A stretch of DNA of 64,000 nucleotides from Pseudomonadota bacterium (GTDB lineage: Bacteria; Pseudomonadota; Alphaproteobacteria; Rhodospirillales; Magnetospirillaceae), in the NCBI GenBank assembly GCA_021847015.1, contig JAJZVW010000007.1, positions 57,841-121,840 of the forward strand, read 5' to 3'. Numbering within the stretch: the stretch's first letter is position 1; each line of letters starts with the position of its first letter. Below are positions 27,475 to 34,882 of this stretch, one piece after another. A program made the translations under genes and the position numbers. The notes below the pieces were generated by a model, which had not been told where the DNA came from, did not search any database, and saw only the letters and a program-made list of their open reading frames with translations.

Positions 27475-28016
27475 ACATTATCCGGCGCTCGTAAGGAGGG
27501 TCATCCTCGTCCTTGCAACCACCACCGCTTGAGTCGATTGTGGCATGATAGCATCATACTGCGCCAGAATGCTGCCAGAATGTCCCATGTCGACAGCCTC
27601 TTACCGCCTTATTGACGGCGATCTCGAGCTCTCAGATCAATCCGACGGCCAGGGGGCCTTCTGGCCTCACCGACATTTTCGCGGCGGATCTACCACGGTC
27701 AGCCCGATTCTTGACGGTTGCGATCGTTGGCCCGCCCTTCCGCTAGAAACCAACGCGCCAACGGCAGCGTCAGCGGAGTTTGCGCCCGTTTGCCATGTCG
27801 ATAGCTGGGCCGCGACTGTCCCGCGGATTGGGTGCCGGCGAATACCGCGCTGACACGAGCAAGTTCGAGGCTCGCGGCTCGCCGCCAGGCTTTGCTACGC
27901 CCACCGAGCGGACCCGGCCGCCGCCAAAGGCGCGGCTGTTACGTTACAGCTGAATCACATCTGCTCCCGCACGCGCCAATTATCGCGTTCCGCAAAAAGC
28001 CTGTAAGTTAGCTCTC
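27475..28016. other. Gene-free interval upstream of sspF and of the HEPN-like gene
   Basis: No reading frame here looks like a protein. It should hold the divergent promoters of sspFGH and of the downstream gene. A short dyad (ATGAT, 3 bases, ATCAT) lies near 27548-27560. The sequence from about 27,580 to 27,850 has uneven composition, as in decayed coding DNA, but I cannot name a source. Confidence 0.4.
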
Positions 28017-28961
28017 ATGGATCTTGAGGAACTGAAACTTCTACGCGGATTCGGACGGATCGCGTACTCCGAGACGGGTAAGCCCACGCTCAAGTATCGC
28101 GCGACCGATCCGGCTGATCGATATGTGCAATGTGGCTGCGGCAAGGCCGACTGCTGGACGCGGCAACTCTTGCCGCTGCGCGAGCACATGGTCGCGTTGT
28201 TTCGCGCCATCGCCGTCTGCGGACTTGAAGAGCAATTCGAGGTATTCAACCGCTCGGAAGATCCTTGGCCCGGCGTGATCTACGCCCTGCAAATGGCAGC
28301 GAGCCTGGAGGACGTTTTTGCCGATCCTTCCTATGTGGATGACAGCGAGGCAGCCTTGTGGTGTCGGCCTGCTTGGGAGAGCGACGAAGAAGATCGGGAA
28401 GCTGCTTCCAAATACGTTGCGGCCCTCATTATCTTCAACTTTGCATGGACCGCCTATGAGGCGGCGATCGAGACATCTGCCAGGGGACTCTATTCAAAGG
28501 ATAAAGTGCCTGTACGCGCACGGCGGCTCTTCCAAGCCGAGCCCAGCCTCTCGGCGGACATTGAGGCCTTTGACGTCTCGTATAGGGTTGCACGCCACAT
28601 TTGCAAACGACTGTCGGCGATAACACCGAACATCGAAGACATTGAAACGAAATATGCTCTATCGGGCGCGGCGGCAGCAGCCGAGCTTGGTCGCATATTC
28701 AGGAACTACATCGTTCATGGTGCCGACCCCATGCCCGTTGGCAGTAGCCGTGCAGCATGTGCGAGGTTTTATTCCATCACACGCCTTCTTCTGCTCTTGA
28801 TCCAATTGCTGGTCCTGCGGCAGTTAAAGGAGCCGGCGCGCCCCGTCCCTCTTTCAGCGAACCAGAATCGCGGCTCCCAACTCGCCGGTAGACTTCTCCG
28901 GAACCTCCACCGTCACGAAGCCTTGTGGGCCGACCCGGAGCTCATGCGCGCTGAAGACTGA
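28017..28961 (+). CDS. HEPN-like protein, candidate RNase or defence effector
   Basis: A 314-residue soluble protein. R229-N-Y-I-V-H234 in AAELGRIFRNYIVHG matches the Rx4H active-site motif of HEPN RNases, and the preceding helices (FNFAWTAYEAAIETSARG at 140-157) have the usual HEPN four-helix look. Cysteines C39, C41 and C46 near the N-terminus might bind metal. There is no visible antitoxin or nucleotidyltransferase partner. It lies between sspF and the backbone genes, on the opposite strand to sspF, so it is either a lone effector or an accessory of the defence island. Other membrane-free HEPN families are possible. Confidence 0.6.
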   Translation: MDLEELKLLRGFGRIAYSETGKPTLKYRATDPADRYVQCGCGKADCWTRQLLPLREHMVALFRAIAVCGLEEQFEVFNRSEDPWPGVIYALQMAASLEDVFADPSYVDDSEAALWCRPAWESDEEDREAASKYVAALIIFNFAWTAYEAAIETSARGLYSKDKVPVRARRLFQAEPSLSADIEAFDVSYRVARHICKRLSAITPNIEDIETKYALSGAAAAAELGRIFRNYIVHGADPMPVGSSRAACARFYSITRLLLLLIQLLVLRQLKEPARPVPLSANQNRGSQLAGRLLRNLHRHEALWADPELMRAED

Positions 28962-29101
28962 CGGTTTTCAACAGCTTCGTTCCATCCCAACCCTGAGCAT
29001 TGGCAACGAAAGAAGCTCTAGCCAATCAATTCGCGCCAGTCGCGCGCGCGAGCCGACCGGATACCGAAATGGTCGCGACAGAATTAGCTCCCAACCGGCA
29101 C

Positions 29102-29329
29102 TCACCCGAGCAACCGCATGAGTGCCTCAGATCGCTCGACGAACTTTCGGGCGTTTGTCTTCCACAGTGGTTCCAGGTTTTGCAGCTTCCAGCGCAGACC
29201 AGAGAGCTGTTCCACATGCGGCACGCCCAGCAAAGACCATTCGGGCTCCGCGATGACCGGTGACAGCAGAAACGCAACTTTGGATTCGGCGCCGCCATGT
29301 AGTCCAACTACGATGAATTGTACTATCCC
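29102..29329 (-). pseudogene. Possible C-terminal gene remnant
   Basis: About 75 codons on the minus strand read like real protein (FIVVGLHGGAESKVAFL, LLGVPHVEQLSGLRWKLQNL, KFVERSEALMRLLG) and end in a stop at 29102, while the upstream side runs into the structured leader of ardC. There is no start. It looks like the tail of a gene cut when the defence cargo joined the backbone. The family is not certain. Confidence 0.3.
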
Positions 29330-29353
29330 AAATTGGGGGAAGGCCTTCCCCTG

Positions 29354-29491
29354 CGGCCGAGCCGTTTGTCTCGGCCGACCCCTTCTGCGGGGACACCCCG
29401 CAACGCCCCGAGAGTGAGAGTGCGGACGGGCTTTCCGTGACGGGTTGAGGGCTGGGAGAGAGGCTCCCGGCGCCCGTCGCGGAGACCCGCG
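29354..29491 (+). ncRNA. Structured leader of ardC
   Basis: Three hairpins in 140 bases: CGGCCGAG/CTCGGCCG (29354-29361 and 29370-29377), TGCGGGG/CCCCGCA with a 3-base loop (29386-29402), and a two-level element: outer GACGGG with CCCGTC, inner GCTGGGAG with CTCCCGGC around a purine loop. The last element, between GTGACGGGTTG (29437) and GCGGAGACC (ends 29487), recurs upstream of parB with a different inner stem. The ribosome site GGAG follows directly. Confidence 0.55.
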
Positions 29492-30445
29492 ATGCCCAGA
29501 CACGCCGCTCGCGCTCGTTCCGATTCCGACCGGACGAGCCTTTATGACGAAATCACCACGAAGATCATCACCGAGCTGGAGGCCGGCCGCGTGCCCTGGG
29601 TCCAGCCCTGGGGAACGGCGGCGGCGAAAGCGCCGCTGGCCATGCCAAAGAACGCCAGCACCGGTCGGTTTTATTCCGGGATCAACGTGCTCATCCTCTG
29701 GGGTTCCGTGATCGAGCACGGTTTCCCGGTCCAGGGCTGGGTCACCTTCCGCCAGGCCCTTTCGCTCGGCGGCAATGTCCGCAAGGGCGAGCATGGCACC
29801 ACCGTCGTCTACGCCGACCGCTTTATTCCCGACGACGAGAAGAAACGGGCGCGAGAGACCGGCGAGGAAGCGCAAGCCATCCCGTTCCTCAAGCGCTTCA
29901 CCGTCTTCAACCTGGCGCAATGCGAAGGCCTGCCGGAGAATCTGGTGGTCGCGGCACCACCACCGGAGCCGGGGCTCATCGAGCCCAAAGTCGAGGCGCT
30001 GATCAAAGCCACTGGCATCGATTTCCGCATCGGCGGCAGCCGGGCCTTCTACATGCCCGCGGACGACTATGTGCAGGTCCCGCCGCCACAAGCTTATTTC
30101 GAGCCGATCAACTGGCACCGCACGGCGCTTCACGAACTTGGTCACGCCAGCGGCGCCCAGCACCGGCTCAATCGTGATCTCTCCGGCTCTTTCGGCTCGA
30201 AGAAGTACGCTTTCGAAGAGCTGATTGCCGAGATGAATGCCGCGTTTTGTTGCGCCTGGCTCGGCATCGTGCCGACGGTGCGGCACGCCGATTATATCGG
30301 CTCCTGGCTCGAGGTGCTGCGCGAGGACAACCGCGCCATCGTCCGCGCGGCGTCGCAGGCGAGCAAGGCTGCGGACTTCCTCCTCGGGTTTCTTCCTGGA
30401 GATGAGGCGCAGGCCTCCACCGCTGATAAGCGGGAGGCCGCGTGA
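29492..30445 (+). CDS. ardC: ArdC-family antirestriction protein (zincin)
   Basis: A 317-residue protein. The N-terminal ArdC ssDNA-binding domain is seen in SLYDEITTKIITELEAGRVPWVQPWG and FYSGINVLILW; the C-terminal zinc metalloprotease-like domain has HELGHASGAQHRL (HExxH) and EELIAEMNAAF as the third ligand region. ArdC proteins protect incoming single-stranded DNA from host restriction during conjugation. It is the first gene of the plus-strand backbone block. Confidence 0.9.
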   Translation: MPRHAARARSDSDRTSLYDEITTKIITELEAGRVPWVQPWGTAAAKAPLAMPKNASTGRFYSGINVLILWGSVIEHGFPVQGWVTFRQALSLGGNVRKGEHGTTVVYADRFIPDDEKKRARETGEEAQAIPFLKRFTVFNLAQCEGLPENLVVAAPPPEPGLIEPKVEALIKATGIDFRIGGSRAFYMPADDYVQVPPPQAYFEPINWHRTALHELGHASGAQHRLNRDLSGSFGSKKYAFEELIAEMNAAFCCAWLGIVPTVRHADYIGSWLEVLREDNRAIVRAASQASKAADFLLGFLPGDEAQASTADKREAA

Positions 30446-30525
30446 TGCGCTTCCGTCGCGGTAGTCAGCAAGCCGTCACGCAAGGCCGGATTTGTGCGGA
30501 TGCGCATCTCCGGCTCGGCGGGTCT

Positions 30526-30618
30526 GCAGCCTTCCAGAGGAAGAGGGCTGCGCCGGTCTTCGTGACGGGTTGGAAGCCGAGAGAGAGTCTTTCGGCGCCC
30601 GTCGCGGAGACCATCCCG
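30526..30618 (+). ncRNA. Structured leader of parB, paralogue of the ardC leader
   Basis: An upstream hairpin (GCAGCC with GGCTGC, 30526-30551) is followed by the same framed element as at ardC: GTGACGGGTTG at 30562 and GGCGCCCGTCGCGGAGACC at 30594-30612. The inner stem is different (GCCGA with TCGGC, extended by AGA/TCT) but pairs in the same place. The ParB start follows 6 bases later. Confidence 0.55.
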
Positions 30619-32739
30619 ATGGCACCTGCTGTTCAGAAGATCACCCTCTCGTCGTCGCGCGACATCCCCCTTAACAAGCTTGTTCTGTCCCAGTCGAACG
30701 TCCGCCGGGTGAAGGCCGGCGTCTCGATCGAGGAGCTGGCCGAGGACATCGCCCGGCGCACGCTCCTGCAAAGCCTCAACGTCCGGCCGGTGCTCGATGC
30801 CGATGGCGCCGAGACCGGCATGTTCGAGGTTCCGGCCGGCGGCCGGCGCTACCGGGCGCTTCAGCTTCTCGTCAAACAGAAGCGTCTCGGCAAGACCGCG
30901 CCCGTGCCCTGCGTCGTGCGCGATCCCGGCGTCGACGTTTCCGCCGAGGAAGACTCGTTGGCCGAGAACGTCCATCGCGCTTCGCTCCATCCACTGGACC
31001 AGTTCCGGGCATTTCAAGCATTGCGCCAGAAGGGCCAGTCCGAAGAAGAGATCGCCGCCGTCTTCTTCGTCGGCGTCAACGTGGTGAAGCAGCGGCTGCG
31101 TCTCGCGGCGGTGTCGGAGAAGCTGCTCGACGTCTATGCCGAGGACGGCATGACGCTCGAACAGCTCATGGCGTTCACGGTGACGAACGATCACGCACGT
31201 CAGGAGCAGGTGTGGGAGGCGCTTCAGCGCTCCTACAGTCAGGAGCCCTATCAGATCCGCCGCATGCTGACCGAGCGCACCGTGCGCGCATCGGACAAGC
31301 GCGCTCTGTTCGTCGGTCTCGATGCCTATGAGCAGGCGGGCGGAATCGTCATGCGTGATCTCTTCCAGCAGGACGATGGCGGTTGGCTGGAGAATGTCGG
31401 CTTGCTCGATAGCCTGGTCGCCGAGAAGCTGAAGGCCGAAGCGGAGAAGATTGCCGCCGAGGGCTGGAAGTGGATCGAGGTGAACGTCGATTTCCCGTTC
31501 GGCCACAGCCATCATCTGCGCGAACTAGAAGGGACCCCGACGGACCTCACAGCCGAAGAGCAGGCGACGATCGAAGCGCTAAAGGCCGAGTACGCCAAAC
31601 TCGAAGCCGAATACGAGAATGCCGACGAGCTCCCCGACGAAGTCGATGTTCGTCTCGGCGAAATCGAAACGGCGCTCGCGGCCTTCGAGGCCCGGCCGCA
31701 CATCTTCGATCCGGCCGACATCACCCGTGCCGGCGTGTTCGTCAGCGTCGACTCGGATGGCGGCCTCTGCATCGATCGCGGCTATGTCCGGCCGGAAGAC
31801 GAGGCGCCAACCGGCACGGACGCCGAGGTCGAAAACGAAAACGGCAACGACGCGAGCGAACCATCCGCACCCGTTCAGCGCGCGGTCATCACACTCGGAG
31901 GCCAGCCCGAAACCGAGGACGATGAAGACGATACGGTCAAGCCGCTACCCGATCGCCTCGTCAGCGAGCTGACCGCCTATCGCACGCTCGCTCTGCGGGA
32001 TGCCGTGGCAAACAACCCGCACGTCGCGATGACGGCGTTGCTGCACAAGCTCTGTCTCGACATGTTCCAGCACACCGCGTCGGGCAATTGCCTCGAAGCC
32101 TCTGTGCGGCAGGTCTTCTTCTCGATCCAGTCGGCCGATCTGAAGGACAGCCCGCCCGCCAAGGCTATCGCGGAACGGCACGAAGCCTGGAAGGCCGACC
32201 TGCCGAAGGACGAGGCCGCACTCTGGGACTGGCTCGCCGCGCTCGACGAGACGAGCCGGGCCTCGCTCTTGGCGCACTGCGTCTCGTTCGGCGTGAACGC
32301 GCTCTACGAGAAGGGCGACCGATATGGCGGCCCGGGTGTTTCGATTCACGGCGTGCAGCGCCGCCTCGTCAAGGCGGCTCGGCTGGCGCGCGCTGTTGGA
32401 CTGGACATGGTAGAGGCCGGCTGGCGGCCGACGGTCGACAACTATTTCGGCCGCGTCACCAAGCCCCGCATCCTCGAGGCGGTCCGCGAGGCGAAGGGTG
32501 AGCAGTCCGCGCAGCTCATCGATCATCTGAAGAAAGCGGAGATGGCGAAGGAGGCCGAACGACTTCTCGAGGGCACCGGCTGGCTACCCGAACCCCTGCG
32601 CACTGCGGAGGCCGGGGCCGCCGATGAGAAAGGTGATGCCAACGCGGATGGTGAAGCGCTGCCCGCCTTTCTCTCAGACGACGAGGACAGCGCCAGCGAA
32701 GAAGACGCTGACGAGCCTGCGGTGATCGCCGCCGAATGA
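30619..32739 (+). CDS. ParB/RepB/Spo0J-like partition protein
   Basis: A 706-residue protein from ATG 30619; frames open further upstream only cover the leader. It begins with the ParB N-terminal domain (IPLNKLVLSQSNVRR, EVPAGGRRYRALQLL, VPCVVRD, LAENVHRASLHPLDQFRAF) and a HTH region (GQSEEEIAAVFFVGVNVVKQRLRLA). After residue 300 comes a long acidic, ICE-specific extension ending in EDSASEEDADEPAVIAAE. It may bind ICE DNA for maintenance or control transcription. The gene is not next to the parA found 14 kb downstream. Confidence 0.88.
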   Translation: MAPAVQKITLSSSRDIPLNKLVLSQSNVRRVKAGVSIEELAEDIARRTLLQSLNVRPVLDADGAETGMFEVPAGGRRYRALQLLVKQKRLGKTAPVPCVVRDPGVDVSAEEDSLAENVHRASLHPLDQFRAFQALRQKGQSEEEIAAVFFVGVNVVKQRLRLAAVSEKLLDVYAEDGMTLEQLMAFTVTNDHARQEQVWEALQRSYSQEPYQIRRMLTERTVRASDKRALFVGLDAYEQAGGIVMRDLFQQDDGGWLENVGLLDSLVAEKLKAEAEKIAAEGWKWIEVNVDFPFGHSHHLRELEGTPTDLTAEEQATIEALKAEYAKLEAEYENADELPDEVDVRLGEIETALAAFEARPHIFDPADITRAGVFVSVDSDGGLCIDRGYVRPEDEAPTGTDAEVENENGNDASEPSAPVQRAVITLGGQPETEDDEDDTVKPLPDRLVSELTAYRTLALRDAVANNPHVAMTALLHKLCLDMFQHTASGNCLEASVRQVFFSIQSADLKDSPPAKAIAERHEAWKADLPKDEAALWDWLAALDETSRASLLAHCVSFGVNALYEKGDRYGGPGVSIHGVQRRLVKAARLARAVGLDMVEAGWRPTVDNYFGRVTKPRILEAVREAKGEQSAQLIDHLKKAEMAKEAERLLEGTGWLPEPLRTAEAGAADEKGDANADGEALPAFLSDDEDSASEEDADEPAVIAAE

Positions 32740-32744
32740 CGACC

Positions 32745-32776
32745 AGGAGCGGGACGGCGTCGGCCGTCCCGCTCCT
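32745..32776 (+). terminator. Strong hairpin after parB
   Basis: AGGAGCGGGACGGC (32745-32758) pairs perfectly with 32763-32776 around a 4-base loop, 5 bases after the parB stop. No T-run follows, but the stem is very stable. A second hairpin (GCCCCG/CGGGGC, near 32802-32822) precedes the next ribosome site. Confidence 0.6.
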
Positions 32777-32840
32777 ATCCCCGTCCCTCCAACTCAACGC
32801 CCCGCCATCGCGCCGGGGCCCTTCGTTTCAGGAGATCATC

Positions 32841-33320
32841 ATGACCGGCACCTTCAACACCATGCCCAATACAGATGCTGCGACGTCCGATTGGGAGGCC
32901 CAGCGCGCGGCCCACGATCGGCTGCATGCCGAGCTGCAACCGCACAACAAGGCCGCGCTGTTCGATGCGCTCACCGCCACCGGCGTCACGCTCGTCGTCG
33001 TCTCCTTCGACGGTTACGGCGACTCCGGCCAAATCGAGAATATCGAAGTGAAGTCGGCCGACGGAATCGCCGCGATGCCCGAAGACAAGATCGAAATTGC
33101 CAGCGTCGTGTGGGGCCAGCCCGAACCCGATCGCTCAACCGTCAGCATCGCCGATGCGATCGAGTGCCTGGTCTACGATCTTCTCAACGACACGCATTAC
33201 GGTTGGGAAAACAACGACGGCGCCTATGGCGATTTCACCTTCGACGTCGCCAAACGGACGATCACGCTCGACTACAACGAGCGCTACACGGCGTCCGAAT
33301 ACTCGCAACACGTATTCTGA
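32841..33320 (+). CDS. DUF6878-like ICE protein
   Basis: A 159-residue acidic soluble protein with AGGAG 7 bases before the start. It carries LVVVSFDGYGDSGQIENIE and CLVYDLLNDTHYGWENNDGAYGDFTFDV, which I associate with the DUF6878 family common in alphaproteobacterial ICEs and plasmids. No enzymatic motif is clear. It is separated from parB by two hairpins and sits 11 bp before the next small gene. Confidence 0.75.
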   Translation: MTGTFNTMPNTDAATSDWEAQRAAHDRLHAELQPHNKAALFDALTATGVTLVVVSFDGYGDSGQIENIEVKSADGIAAMPEDKIEIASVVWGQPEPDRSTVSIADAIECLVYDLLNDTHYGWENNDGAYGDFTFDVAKRTITLDYNERYTASEYSQHVF

Positions 33321-33331
33321 AGGAGGCGACG

Positions 33332-33706
33332 ATGGGACATTGCTATCACCACGCGCTCTCCTCGGTGAAGAAATGGGGCGGCGTCGCGGAAGACTATCTC
33401 CCGCTGCATCAATGGTTCGACGAGTCAAAGGCGATCACTGCCGATTTTCGTCATCGGGCTCTGCGCCACCATGCCGAAGGCATCTTCATGTTGGAGCGCT
33501 TCTTCGGTGTGACCCTTACCGTCTCGACCGGACGCGTCGTGCCGGTGCGGTTGATCGGTGAACAGCACGTCGTCGAGGATCTCGGCTTCATCCCGAGCTT
33601 CGCCGACTGGGTGCGCTGCATCCGGCCCGAGCCTTGGATGGGACGTGCGCAGCCGATCCACAAGCAGGTCGATCCGTTCGCCGCCGCCACATCGGGAGGC
33701 TTCTGA
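33332..33706 (+). CDS. DUF6915-like ICE protein
   Basis: A 124-residue protein with GGAGG upstream. The opening MGHCYHHALSSVKKWGG, the middle HHAEGIFMLERFFG and VRLIGEQHVVEDLGFIPSFADWV fit the DUF6915 family. Several His residues could bind a metal. It is part of a run of small backbone genes of unknown role. Confidence 0.75.
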   Translation: MGHCYHHALSSVKKWGGVAEDYLPLHQWFDESKAITADFRHRALRHHAEGIFMLERFFGVTLTVSTGRVVPVRLIGEQHVVEDLGFIPSFADWVRCIRPEPWMGRAQPIHKQVDPFAAATSGGF

Positions 33707-33708
33707 CC

Positions 33709-33903
33709 ATGTACGGCACCTATCTGCGCCTCGACATCACCGTCCATGACGGCTGGCGCGCCGTCATCCGCGCTGCCGCGAAGAAGCTGACGCCGCGCGC
33801 GCGTCGCGATCCCGCGCAGCGCCAGACGCGCCAGCGCTTCTATCGCGAGATGCTCGCGCATCACCGAGAGGCGCAACACCTCGTTCGAACTTGGCGTCTC
33901 TGA
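33709..33903 (+). CDS. Small hypothetical ICE protein
   Basis: A 64-residue basic protein starting 2 bp after the DUF6915 gene stop. WRAVIRAAAKKLTPRARRDPAQRQTRQRFYREMLAHHREAQ is a lysine- and arginine-rich helical stretch, suitable for nucleic-acid contact. I do not recognise a family. A clear terminator follows. Confidence 0.6.
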   Translation: MYGTYLRLDITVHDGWRAVIRAAAKKLTPRARRDPAQRQTRQRFYREMLAHHREAQHLVRTWRL

Positions 33904-33931
33904 CGCCCATCACTTCCCCGTCGTCCATGCG

Positions 33932-33954
33932 AGCCCGGCCCCGCCGGGCTTTTT
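33932..33954 (+). terminator. Intrinsic terminator
   Basis: AGCCCGGC (33932-33939), 3-base loop, GCCGGGCT (33943-33950), then TTTT. It is only 10 bases before the ribosome site (GGAGG) of the next gene. Confidence 0.75.
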
Positions 33955-33972
33955 GCATTTCCGGAGGTCATC

Positions 33973-34374
33973 ATGCCCCGCTTCACCATCCAAACCACTT
34001 ACCTGCTGCCGGTCTATCGACAGCGCACCTACGAAGCCGAGACGCTCGAAGCAGCATGCCGGCTCGCCGCCAACGACGACGACTGGTCCGAGCAGAAGGA
34101 AGACTACGAATCCTCCGGCGAAACCTACGTCACCGGCGCCTGGCCGGGCGAGGACACCGCTTACCGCGTCGGCGCACTGACGGTCCCTTCGCAGTTCGGC
34201 GAGATGCTTCAGCGAAAGGCCGACCACTTTGAAATCCTGCTGGGCATTCTGAAGCTCTTGGCGCATGCGCCGGGTGCGCCGTTCTGGCGCCAGCGCGCCG
34301 ACGCCGCGATCGCCAAAGCCGAGGCGATCCTCGCCGGTGCCCCCGATCCGGAGATCGAGGGAGGCCAGCCATGA
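33973..34374 (+). CDS. Hypothetical ICE backbone protein
   Basis: A 133-residue protein with GGAGG before the start. The N-terminal half is a short alpha/beta unit (TTYLLPVYRQRTYEAETLEAACRLAANDDDW) found in small ICE proteins; the C-terminal half is helical (FEILLGILKLLAHAPGAPFWRQRADAAIAKAEAIL). No catalytic residues stand out. Its stop overlaps the next start (ATGA). Confidence 0.6.
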   Translation: MPRFTIQTTYLLPVYRQRTYEAETLEAACRLAANDDDWSEQKEDYESSGETYVTGAWPGEDTAYRVGALTVPSQFGEMLQRKADHFEILLGILKLLAHAPGAPFWRQRADAAIAKAEAILAGAPDPEIEGGQP

Positions 34375-34643
34375 GCGAATACATCGTCAAGATCGGGTTC
34401 TGGCTGCGCGCCTATGACGGCTTCACAGTCGAAGCCAACTCCGATGCCAATGCGATCAAGAAGGCCAAGGCGGCGGCGAAGACGGCAATGGAGTCGGGCG
34501 CCTATCCCGAACACATCGAAATCGCGGAGCGGCGGGAAGGCATCATCGCTTTCATCGACCGCGTCACGCCGGCCGGCCGCGATGTCGTGACCGAAGACGT
34601 TGAGTTCGATGACGACCGCATCCACCGCGCCCCCGCGACGTGA
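34371..34643 (+). CDS. Hypothetical ICE backbone protein
   Basis: A 90-residue acidic protein that begins MSEYIVKIGFWLRAYDGFTVEA. Its fold pattern (strand, then AIKKAKAAAKTAMESG helix) resembles the N-terminal part of the gene before it, so the two may be paralogues. Translationally coupled to that gene. Family not recognised. Confidence 0.6.
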   Translation: MSEYIVKIGFWLRAYDGFTVEANSDANAIKKAKAAAKTAMESGAYPEHIEIAERREGIIAFIDRVTPAGRDVVTEDVEFDDDRIHRAPAT

Positions 34644-34665
34644 TCGGCCCTCACCGCAGTCACCG

Positions 34666-34698
34666 AAGTCCGGCCAAGCGCCGGGCTTTCGCTTTTCT
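34666..34698 (+). terminator. Intrinsic terminator
   Basis: AAGTCCGGC (34666-34674) pairs with GCCGGGCTT (34680-34688, one G-T pair), followed by a T-rich tract to 34697. As at 33932, it directly precedes a ribosome site (CTGGAG). Confidence 0.65.
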
Positions 34699-34708
34699 GG
34701 AGACCATC

Positions 34709-34771
34709 ATGGCGCCGCGTACATGCTACGGCGAGCTGCTGCTGCGGCTCGTGAATACGACACGCGTGTGA
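34709..34771 (+). CDS. Possible 20-residue small ORF
   Basis: ATG 34709 behind TGGAG begins MAPRTCYGELLLRLVNTTRV and stops at 34771. It shares the terminator-ribosome site-ATG layout of its neighbours. It could be a leader peptide for the following large gene or a truncated member of the small-gene run. Confidence 0.35.
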   Translation: MAPRTCYGELLLRLVNTTRV

Positions 34772-34802
34772 ATGCGGCGGCGTGAAGAGAGCGAGAGGCC
34801 GG

Positions 34803-34882
34803 CCGGGACGGGTTCGAGCCGGTCGGGTCGAGAGAGAACGCCTGGCGGCTCGACCTGTTCCCGCTCTCCCGAGGTCCCCTTC
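34803..34882 (+). ncRNA. Structured leader of the strawberry-notch gene
   Basis: GACGGGTT and a GAGAGAG loop recall the ardC and parB leaders. Here the outer pairing is CGGGA with TCCCG, and the inner stem is GGTCGAG with CTCGACC. It is weaker and more divergent than the other two, so its relation is a guess. Confidence 0.35.

Noticed and set aside
27545..27853. Possible 102-codon gene between sspF and the HEPN-like gene
   Set aside because: No ribosome site, no recognisable motif and odd composition; treated as non-coding or decayed DNA.
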